A stretch of 5,548 bases of DNA, taken from assembly GCA_002733485.1 (NCBI GenBank), contig NVVU01000023.1, forward strand, positions 30,138-35,685, given 5' to 3'. Below are positions 1-5,548 of the stretch, piece by piece; position 1 is the first letter of the stretch, and each line of letters begins with the position of its first letter. The notes under the pieces are model-generated. The model had not been told where the DNA came from. It was given only the letters and a program-made list of their open reading frames with translations, and did not search any database. A program made the translations under genes and the position numbers. The DNA is from Robiginitomaculum sp. Lineage in GTDB: Bacteria; Pseudomonadota; Alphaproteobacteria; Caulobacterales; Maricaulaceae.

Positions 1-617
1 TGGACCTTGTACCTTTGTTCAGTTTTTTTCTGCTGGGGGGTCGGTGCCGAGACTGTAAATCTCCGATAAAGCGCCAGCACATCATCGCCGAACTGGCCAG
101 TACGGCCATCGCGCTGAGTTCCGTTCTGGTTTTTGATGGCTGGATGATGCTGGCCAGCACCGGGTTTGGTCTGGTACTTTTATTTATTGCTCTGGTGGAT
201 TACCGCACCCGGCTGATCCCCAACGGGGCTTCGTTTTCCCTGATCGGTACAGGCCCTCTTGTCATGTATCTCATGCATGGCATTGGTGGGTTGAAAACCG
301 CCCTCATTGGTGCCGTTGCCGGCTATGGGATTTTCTGGCTGGTGGCTTTTGCCTATCGCCATTTTCGTGGCCGCGAAGGCCTGGGTATGGGGGATGCCAA
401 GCTGCTAGCGGGCGGCGGGGCCTGGATGGGCCCTTTTGCGCTGCCCTGGATTGTGCTGTTGGCGGCCTCTACGGCCATTATGGGCTTGCTGATCGGCAGT
501 AAAGGAAAATCCCTGCACCGCGAAACCGAATTACCTTTTGGCCCCGCCCTGACATTGGCGATTTATGGTATCTGGCTTTGGTCAGCCACCAACAGCACCA
601 ATTTGATCTTGCTGTAA
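1..617 (+). CDS. Type IV prepilin peptidase (leader peptidase / N-methyltransferase), 5'-truncated by window edge
   Basis: This is an integral inner-membrane aspartic protease that cleaves the leader of type IV prepilins or type II secretion pseudopilins; family members usually also N-methylate the new N-terminus. The reading frame is open to the left edge. The first visible residues, DLVPLFSFFLLGGRCRDC, match the conserved internal 'DNIP-SW-LLRGRC-C' block, so the true start and the first CxxC lie upstream, and a TTG at 15 is not a credible start. Visible marks are the second zinc-type pair CRDC, the first catalytic Asp in ALVDYRTRLIPN (Asp codon 198-200), the second in GLGMGDAKL (Asp codon 393-395), and a late ELPFGPAL segment typical of the family's last helices. 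Several hydrophobic segments alternate with short loops. About 204 residues are visible. It precedes the export permease gene by 25 bases on the same strand but has no obvious functional tie to it. Family assignment is secure; which pilus or secretion system it serves cannot be told. Confidence 0.93.
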   Translation, partial: DLVPLFSFFLLGGRCRDCKSPIKRQHIIAELASTAIALSSVLVFDGWMMLASTGFGLVLLFIALVDYRTRLIPNGASFSLIGTGPLVMYLMHGIGGLKTALIGAVAGYGIFWLVAFAYRHFRGREGLGMGDAKLLAGGGAWMGPFALPWIVLLAASTAIMGLLIGSKGKSLHRETELPFGPALTLAIYGIWLWSATNSTNLILL

Positions 618-642
618 GGCAGGCTCTGAGGCACAAGGCTTT

Positions 643-1464
643 ATGCTCAGTAACAAACAGATCATTATTCGTAAGGCACATCCCCCAAACCGTTTGCGTA
701 CGTTATGGGTACAGCGTGAAGCGCTGTTGGCGCTTACTTTTCGGCAAATTCGCGGCCGCTTTGCCAAACCTGCCATTGGCCTGACCTGGCTGATCATTCA
801 GCCTGCCTTGCAAGCGCTTGTTTTTTCGTTGTTTTTTGGTGTTCTGGTGCGTGTTCCCAGCGATGGAACCCCCTATCCGGCCATGGTGTTTACCGGCGTC
901 GCCCTATGGTATCTGGTGCAACATAGCGCCGCCGAAGGGGCCAATGCCTTTCTTTCGGCCGCACCATTGTTACGCCAAACCCCCATGCCGAGGCTGTATC
1001 CGGTCATGGCCTCTAATCTTAGCGCCAGTGTGGACGCCTCGATTGCACTTTTTGTGGCTGCCCTTGTCGGTCTGCTGTTTGGCACCCATCCGGGCTGGCC
1101 CATGCTGGGAGCGCCGCTCTTTGTTTTTGTGGCGATGATTGCCTCCTTTGGGATATCCAGCATATTAGCGGCGCTGTGCGGGGTCTGGCGCGATATGCGG
1201 CAAATGGTGCCCCTGGGGCTGCAAATCCTGATGTTTGCCTCGCCGGTAATCTATCCGGCTTCCCTGATCCCGGCGGAATGGCAAAGGCTCTACGCGCTAA
1301 ACCCGTTTTCCGGCATTATCAGCGCGCTGCGCTGGTCGCTTTTGGGGGCCCCCGCCCCGGATTGGGTGAATTTGGCCATTTCCTTTGGCAGCGCCCTTGC
1401 TTTGGGGGCATTGGGCCTATGGGTATTTTTTACGCTGGAAGGACGGGCGGCCGATGAGCTCTGA
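643..1464 (+). CDS. ABC-2 type polysaccharide export permease (Wzm/TagG/KpsM-like)
   Basis: The 273-residue product is the membrane subunit of an ABC exporter that moves lipid-linked O-antigen, capsule or teichoic-type glycan across the inner membrane. The N-terminal cytoplasmic stretch carries the family block FRQIRGRFAKPAIGLTWLI (about 33-51), leading into the first membrane helix and QPALQALVFSLFFG. VPSDGTPYPAMVFTG (71-85) is also typical. I estimate six membrane segments near residues 44-68, 78-94, 125-147, 155-180, 188-204 and 240-263. The segment RDMRQMVPLGLQ (183-194), followed by SPVIYPASLIP and YALNPFSGIISALRW (217-231), is highly characteristic of the Wzm/TagG group. Length is normal for the family. 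The ATG at 643 is preceded by a modest TGAGG at 627-631, slightly far from the start. The 3' end overlaps the ATPase gene by 11 bases, which supports coupled translation of the two subunits. The exact glycan is inferred only from neighbours. Confidence 0.93.
   Translation: MLSNKQIIIRKAHPPNRLRTLWVQREALLALTFRQIRGRFAKPAIGLTWLIIQPALQALVFSLFFGVLVRVPSDGTPYPAMVFTGVALWYLVQHSAAEGANAFLSAAPLLRQTPMPRLYPVMASNLSASVDASIALFVAALVGLLFGTHPGWPMLGAPLFVFVAMIASFGISSILAALCGVWRDMRQMVPLGLQILMFASPVIYPASLIPAEWQRLYALNPFSGIISALRWSLLGAPAPDWVNLAISFGSALALGALGLWVFFTLEGRAADEL
1437..1443 (+). promoter_or_regulatory. Shine-Dalgarno site for the ABC ATPase, inside the permease gene
   Basis: GGAAGGA lies 10 bases before the ATG at 1454, within the last codons of the permease. 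It supports 1454 as the start rather than an in-frame upstream start at 1385, which would bury about 80 bases inside the permease and add residues unlike the ATPase family. Confidence 0.6.
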
Positions 1465-2188
1465 AATACTGGCCATCGAAGCCCGGGGGCTGACCAAAAA
1501 CTTTGCCCTGACCAGCAGTGGGGGAGACCGACCGCTTTATCACCGCCTTGGCGGCGAGCGTAAAAGAGTACGTACCGCACTCGATCATATCAGCTTTACT
1601 CTGGAGCCCGGCAAGGCGCTGGCAGTGATGGGGCGCAATGGATCTGGTAAAAGCACTTTGTTGAAAATTCTGGCCGGCATTGTGGATCCCACCGAGGGCG
1701 AAGCCATTTTGCATGGCCAGGTTGGCGCCCTGCTGGAGGTTGGTGCCGGGGCGCATCCGGACCTGACCGGCTGGGAAAACCTGCGTCTGGTGGCCCGCCT
1801 GCTACAGGTGCCTTCCGACAAGCGTGAAGAATATTATGACCGCACCGCCTCCTTTTGTGCGCTGGGTGAAAAACTGAACGAGCCAACGCGCTGGTATTCC
1901 GCCGGACAATATGCGCGCCTGGGCTTTGCCATGGCGGCGATGGCCCCTACGGATATTCTGCTGATCGACGAGGCGCTGGGTGCCGGGGATGCCCCGTTCC
2001 AGCTTAAATGTTTTGATTTTTTCTATGCGGCCAAGGCCCAGGGGCGCGCCTTTGTCATGGTAAGTCATGCCACCGCTGCCTTACGTGATTTATGTGATGA
2101 CGGGCTGGTTCTCAATAATGGCCAACAGGTTTATACTGGCCCCGTAGCCTCGGCGATTGAACACTATGACCGTATTGCATTTTCTTGA
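1454..2188 (+). CDS. ABC transporter ATPase for polysaccharide export (Wzt/TagH-like, short form)
   Basis: The 244-residue cytoplasmic ATPase would power the preceding permease. Seen directly: Walker A GRNGSGKST (60-68); VGALLEVGAGAHPDLTGWENL (starting at 90), the Q-loop-region signature peculiar to the Wzt/TagH/KpsT group; a divergent ABC signature YSAGQYARL (148-156), as is usual in this group; Walker B ILLIDE (168-173) with D-loop GAGD (176-179); and the switch histidine in VSHAT (H205). The N-terminus carries an extra segment (about 20-40, with RLGGERKRV) before the first core strand, also typical of the group. The protein ends just after the nucleotide-binding domain, so it lacks the C-terminal glycan-recognition domain found in Wzt proteins of the E. 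coli O8/O9a type. The ATG at 1454 overlaps the permease stop (ATGAGCTCTGA), and the gene's 3' end overlaps the methyltransferase gene. The family is clear; the substrate is inferred from context. Confidence 0.93.
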   Translation: MSSEILAIEARGLTKNFALTSSGGDRPLYHRLGGERKRVRTALDHISFTLEPGKALAVMGRNGSGKSTLLKILAGIVDPTEGEAILHGQVGALLEVGAGAHPDLTGWENLRLVARLLQVPSDKREEYYDRTASFCALGEKLNEPTRWYSAGQYARLGFAMAAMAPTDILLIDEALGAGDAPFQLKCFDFFYAAKAQGRAFVMVSHATAALRDLCDDGLVLNNGQQVYTGPVASAIEHYDRIAFS

Positions 2189-4466
2189 AACGATTAGTCC
2201 GTTTGCCCACAAAAAGGGCTGGATACACTGGGAAAGCGGCTTGTCGCGAACGTTGACATGCCCCGCTTGCCACACAACGCAATCCATGAAGACAAAGCGC
2301 TCTGTGGCGTCGCCATACTCTACACATCGTCGCTACCGCCTTTATGATTGTACGTTTTGCGGAACGGCTCATTTTCCTGATGTTTCTGCCCCGGTGTATG
2401 AACATCGGCCCCCAAGTGAAGATGAAGAAAAATATACCGCTCCCAAAAAATTCTATGTAGAGCAAGGGGCCGGTTTTGAGTCCATGATAGCGCCGTTTTT
2501 CTGGGCGCGGAGCCCCTCCATCAAAACCTTGCTGGAAGTTGGCTGCGGGTATGGGTTTTCGCTGGATTTTGCCGGTCGCGCTCTGGGATGGAAGGCCCTG
2601 GGCATAGACCCTTCGCACATTGCCCGCCACGGCGCACAGGAACTTGGCCTGCCGATCATGGATGGTTATCTGGGGGCCGATACCGAACTGGAAAACATGC
2701 CGTTCGATCTGGTATTTTCGTCCGAAGTCATCGAGCACATTGCTGATCCGGACCCTTTTGTGAGCGTTCTGGCAAGAGCCGCCGGGACCAAGGGTACCTT
2801 GTTATTAACAACACCGGACATAGCCGGCCTGCGCCAGGAACGCGCGGTGGAAGAAATTATCCCGCTGCTCTCCCCGGGTTCACATCTGGTTCTCTACAGC
2901 GAAGACGGACTGCGTGCCTGTCTGCAACGCGCCGGGTTTACCAATATTGAAGTCACCTCCACAGGCGAAACCATTTATGCCTTTGCCGCCAATGATGCCT
3001 TGTATGTGGATTTCACGGCCCCCATCGATCGGCAGATTTTGTCCCGCTATATGCAGGACCGTCTGAGCGCAAAAGAAATGCCCGCCCATTTACGCACCGG
3101 GTTTGCCGGGCGTTTATTGCGGTTGCAGACCGATAATGGTGATTATCAGGCGGCACTGAAAACGCTGGAGATACTGCAACAACACTGGAAAACCCATTTC
3201 GGCCTGGACCTGCATGCCCCCGACACTATCGAGAACGTAGCCCATACAAATCAGGACTTTGACGAGTATGCCGCCGCCCATCCTTTTAATCTGGTCATTG
3301 TATTGTATTGCGCCGGGATTCTGGCACTGAATGAGACCCAGGATCAGGACCTGGCCCTTGCCTTTTTCAAGGCCTGCAAACGCTGTTATGCTGTGATGGA
3401 ACCAGTGCTTACAGCCATCAACGCATCCGATCTGGATAGCCGCAATCTGGCACATGAAGCCGCGCTTCTCTGCGCCGGTGTTTTGACGCAGTCTAATCCG
3501 GCCAAAGCCATTAGCGCCTTTGAAAGTCTGGACCCGTTTCTGATCCAGGCCTACGCCGACAGATACGAAAAAACCCGCCTGGAGGTCTTTGCGGCCGCTG
3601 CTAATTCCGGCGATTACGCCAGTGCCGAGCGCCTGCGCCCGGCTGTGGAGGCAGTCTTGCAAAAGGGTCCCTGTCAGGACGACTTTGAGCACGCCGCCGC
3701 CATGGGGCTGGCCATGATGGCCCTGAACTATCGTTTTGATCGGCCAGATGGACTCTTCTGGTTGCAAAAGGCCCTGAACAATGCACCCGACGGGCCGCAA
3801 TGGGAGAGCATGCGCAAGGTATGGCAAACACAGGCCGCCGCCTATGGCACAGAATTGCTGGTCCATGGGGGGCAACCGGCCTTTACCCGGAAACGCCAAG
3901 AAATCAGGGCCGCTTTACAATCTGCTTCTTTGACCCCCAAAGACTTTGCCATCGCAGAGGCCCTTGGCCTTGCCTATATGGATGATCAGCCACACATTGC
4001 CCTTGCCTGGCTGGAGAGGGCCCTGCCTCTGGCCAGTGAGGATCATCAGGCGGTGACCACCGCACGAATTGCCGATACCCACACCCATATCTTCCTGCAA
4101 GCCGTCAATGCAGGCAATATGGATGAGGCCGCGAAAACCTGTTCCGCCGCCACCGGGATGGCCAATGTCAATGATGATCCAGGGTTACACTTTGCACTGG
4201 GTCTGGATGCCCTGAACCGGCGATGCGATCTGGCCGAGGCGGCAAAACGCTTTGCCCTGGTCGCCGACCAGCATGACGACCCGGCATTAAGCGTACAGGG
4301 GGCCTTTCACCTTGCCATGGTGCAGGCACGAAACGGCAATATTCCCAAAGCGCAACAAACGGCTGATACGCTCTATTCTGCGGCCAACCCCAATGCTGCC
4401 CTTGTTATACAACTTGTCGGTAAGCGGCAGGCAGAACTTGACGCCGCCATTGCCGCGACAGCATAG
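2166..4466 (+). CDS. Zinc-ribbon SAM-dependent methyltransferase fused to a long C-terminal helical-repeat (TPR-like) region
   Basis: This is a 766-residue protein in three parts. Residues 30-66 hold two cysteine pairs, CPAC (32-35) and CTFC (62-65), resembling a zinc ribbon. Residues about 95-285 form a class I methyltransferase: SAM motif I LLEVGCGYG (122-130), an acidic residue at the end of the second strand (GIDPS, D148), FDLVFSSEVIEHIADP (180-195) typical of the Methyltransf_23 group, and later LLLTTPD and AGFTNIEV. From about 310 to 750 it is helical and Ala/Leu-rich, with roughly nine helix-turn-helix units such as DNGDYQAALKTLEIL, NSGDYASAERL, NAGNMDEAAKT and RNGNIPKAQQTADTL, reminiscent of degenerate TPRs. 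No signal peptide or membrane segment is evident, so it is probably cytoplasmic. The likely role is methylation of a sugar in the exported glycan, with the repeats binding a partner; substrate and site are unknown. ATG 2166 gives a 23-base overlap with the ATPase gene; there is no good ribosome site, suggesting coupling. A TTG at 2157 is an alternative start. Confidence 0.85.
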   Translation: MTVLHFLETISPFAHKKGWIHWESGLSRTLTCPACHTTQSMKTKRSVASPYSTHRRYRLYDCTFCGTAHFPDVSAPVYEHRPPSEDEEKYTAPKKFYVEQGAGFESMIAPFFWARSPSIKTLLEVGCGYGFSLDFAGRALGWKALGIDPSHIARHGAQELGLPIMDGYLGADTELENMPFDLVFSSEVIEHIADPDPFVSVLARAAGTKGTLLLTTPDIAGLRQERAVEEIIPLLSPGSHLVLYSEDGLRACLQRAGFTNIEVTSTGETIYAFAANDALYVDFTAPIDRQILSRYMQDRLSAKEMPAHLRTGFAGRLLRLQTDNGDYQAALKTLEILQQHWKTHFGLDLHAPDTIENVAHTNQDFDEYAAAHPFNLVIVLYCAGILALNETQDQDLALAFFKACKRCYAVMEPVLTAINASDLDSRNLAHEAALLCAGVLTQSNPAKAISAFESLDPFLIQAYADRYEKTRLEVFAAAANSGDYASAERLRPAVEAVLQKGPCQDDFEHAAAMGLAMMALNYRFDRPDGLFWLQKALNNAPDGPQWESMRKVWQTQAAAYGTELLVHGGQPAFTRKRQEIRAALQSASLTPKDFAIAEALGLAYMDDQPHIALAWLERALPLASEDHQAVTTARIADTHTHIFLQAVNAGNMDEAAKTCSAATGMANVNDDPGLHFALGLDALNRRCDLAEAAKRFALVADQHDDPALSVQGAFHLAMVQARNGNIPKAQQTADTLYSAANPNAALVIQLVGKRQAELDAAIAATA

Positions 4467-4472
4467 AAGAGT

Positions 4473-5522
4473 ATGAAAAAAATATGGAACATGCTTCGAC
4501 GCTTCTGGATGCTGTTTTTCGGCGCCAGAGAACGCAATGACTATGTGGTGCAATACGTAAAGTTTGCCTGGGCACTGGTCTTTGGTCGCGGCACCTATAT
4601 CCGTCAACGCTGGGGGAATGTGCCCGACGCGCATACGCACCAGGATGTCGCCATTTTTGTCCATTATGACAAACAGGGGCGCGTGCACGGTTATGTTCTG
4701 CATTATTTACAAGCCCTGCAAAAGGCGAACCGCGCCGTCATTTTCATTACCAACAGCCCCAAATTTCCAGATGCCGAGCGGCGCAAGCTCAACGGATTAT
4801 GCGAGCAGGTATTGTGGCGCAAAAACAAGGGTTATGATTTTGGCGCCTATGCTGATGGTATGAAATTATTGGGTGATCTGTCCGCCTATAATTCAATTAC
4901 CCTGTGCAATGACAGCGCCTATGGCCCGCTTTTCCCGCTGGACAAGATTTACAAAGCCATGGATCCGACCATTGCCGATATGTGGGGTCTGACCGATAGC
5001 TGGGATTCTGCTCACCATATGCAGAGCTATTTTCTGGTATTTCACCAGGCCGTTCTTCGCAATTCGGCGTTTCAAAAACGCTGGCATAATTACATCCATG
5101 TACCATCAAAAGCATGGGTTATCCGCAAACATGAAATTGGACTATCCAGCGATATGCGCAAGGCCGGATTGCGGGCGCGGGCGGTCTTTCCCTATCGCGT
5201 TCTGCTTGGCGATTTTTTTGATCGCATCGGCGATTCCTCTATTTTGCAAGACAAAAGCCTTCTGCCCTCTACCCGTAAGTTCTTGAAACGGATATTCGAG
5301 CATGCCGAACATGGCGCTCCCCTTAATGTTACTCACTTTTTCTGGGATCGATTGATCACCGAATTTCAGTATCCCTTCATCAAGAAGGAGATATTACAGT
5401 CCAACCCCTCGGCTTTACCCAGTTTGTACCTGTGGGAAAAGCAGATCCGCGGCGTCAGTGATTATGATACTGACCTTATTATCAGGCATTTGGAATTCAC
5501 TATGCGCGGGCGGTTTATGTAG
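4473..5522 (+). CDS. Rhamnan synthesis F (RgpF-like) family protein, putative glycosyltransferase of surface polysaccharide assembly
   Basis: The 349-residue product matches the rhamnan synthesis F family, named after RgpF of streptococcal rhamnose-glucose polysaccharide synthesis. Diagnostic blocks are VAIFVHYDKQGRVHGYVLHY (59-78), FITNSP (91-96), NKGYDFGAY (118-126), LCNDSAYGPLFPL (144-156), DMWGLTDS (169-176), and HMQSYFLVF (182-190), a run typical of the family. The NDS in the fourth block sits where a metal/nucleotide-sugar motif might be expected, but that is inference. It is a single-domain version, shorter than streptococcal RgpF. The N-terminus (MKKIWNMLRRFWMLFF) is basic and aromatic and could lie on the inner membrane. 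The gene begins 6 bases after the methyltransferase stop. AGAAGAG at 4465-4471 is very close to the ATG at 4473, so ATG 4491 (residue 7) cannot be excluded. Some stretches are visibly more AT-rich than the transporter genes. Likely role: adding or handling rhamnose-type sugars on the glycan exported by the upstream transporter. Confidence 0.9.
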   Translation: MKKIWNMLRRFWMLFFGARERNDYVVQYVKFAWALVFGRGTYIRQRWGNVPDAHTHQDVAIFVHYDKQGRVHGYVLHYLQALQKANRAVIFITNSPKFPDAERRKLNGLCEQVLWRKNKGYDFGAYADGMKLLGDLSAYNSITLCNDSAYGPLFPLDKIYKAMDPTIADMWGLTDSWDSAHHMQSYFLVFHQAVLRNSAFQKRWHNYIHVPSKAWVIRKHEIGLSSDMRKAGLRARAVFPYRVLLGDFFDRIGDSSILQDKSLLPSTRKFLKRIFEHAEHGAPLNVTHFFWDRLITEFQYPFIKKEILQSNPSALPSLYLWEKQIRGVSDYDTDLIIRHLEFTMRGRFM

Positions 5523-5524
5523 TT

Positions 5525-5548
5525 ATGGCGGACATTGAACTGGTAACG
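5525..5548 (+). CDS. Possible start of the next gene in the operon, cut by the window edge
   Basis: An ATG two bases after the RgpF-like stop opens a frame reading MADIELVT to the edge. The tight spacing fits the operon pattern, and the short hydrophobic IELVT could begin the first strand of a glycosyltransferase fold, but eight residues are too few to assign a family. No strong ribosome site precedes it. Confidence 0.35.

Noticed and set aside
1..60. Prepilin peptidase as a naturally short or broken gene
   Set aside because: The frame is open to the edge and begins in the middle of a conserved block, so truncation by the window explains the missing first part.
603..642. Possible promoter or terminator between the prepilin peptidase and permease genes
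   Set aside because: A TTGATC-like box at 603 has no matching -10 at suitable spacing, and no stem-loop followed by a T run is present in the short gap.
1385..1453. Upstream in-frame start for the ATPase
   Set aside because: The added residues derive from the permease 3' end in another frame and do not resemble the family; ATG 1454 has a ribosome site and gives the normal N-terminus.
2112..2738. 208-codon minus-strand open frame across the ATPase/methyltransferase junction
   Set aside because: It runs opposite the zinc-ribbon and SAM motif I coding sequence and shows no family features of its own.
3114..3899. 261-codon open frame on the minus strand inside the methyltransferase-repeat gene
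   Set aside because: It lies wholly opposite a well-supported gene, and its translation is low-complexity and Gly/Gln-rich without recognisable motifs; it is a shadow of the GC-biased coding strand.

Overview
The window is a dense, single-strand (+) run of protein genes from a bacterium. It most likely comes from a Gram-negative proteobacterium, possibly an alphaproteobacterium. That placement rests on gene style (a Wzm/Wzt-like polysaccharide exporter beside a single-domain rhamnan-synthesis-F-type protein, and a type IV prepilin peptidase) and on moderately high GC. No rRNA or other marker is present, so it is an inference.

Layout: (1) positions 1-617, the 3' part of a type IV prepilin peptidase gene that enters from the left edge; (2) 643-1464, an ABC-2 family polysaccharide export permease; (3) 1454-2188, its ATPase, overlapping the permease by 11 bases; (4) 2166-4466, a large protein with an N-terminal zinc-ribbon-like cysteine pair set, a class I SAM-dependent methyltransferase domain and a C-terminal helical-repeat half of about 450 residues, overlapping the ATPase gene by 23 bases; (5) 4473-5522, a rhamnan synthesis F (RgpF-like) family protein; (6) from 5525, the possible first codons of another gene cut by the right edge. 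No gap exceeds 25 bases, so there is no unexplained intergenic stretch. I saw no RNA gene, CRISPR array, insertion sequence or terminator.

Genes 2-5 look like one transcriptional unit for making, modifying and exporting a cell-surface polysaccharide such as an O-antigen or capsule-like glycan, probably rhamnose-containing. The permease and ATPase would move the lipid-linked glycan across the inner membrane. The RgpF-like protein would contribute to glycan assembly, and the methyltransferase-repeat protein may methylate a sugar on the chain. The prepilin peptidase belongs to type IV pilus or type II secretion biology and is probably only a neighbour.

The most unusual element is the methyltransferase with its long helical-repeat tail. 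It sits directly after an ATPase that lacks the extra C-terminal glycan-recognition domain found in some Wzt proteins. Whether the two facts are functionally linked is speculation.
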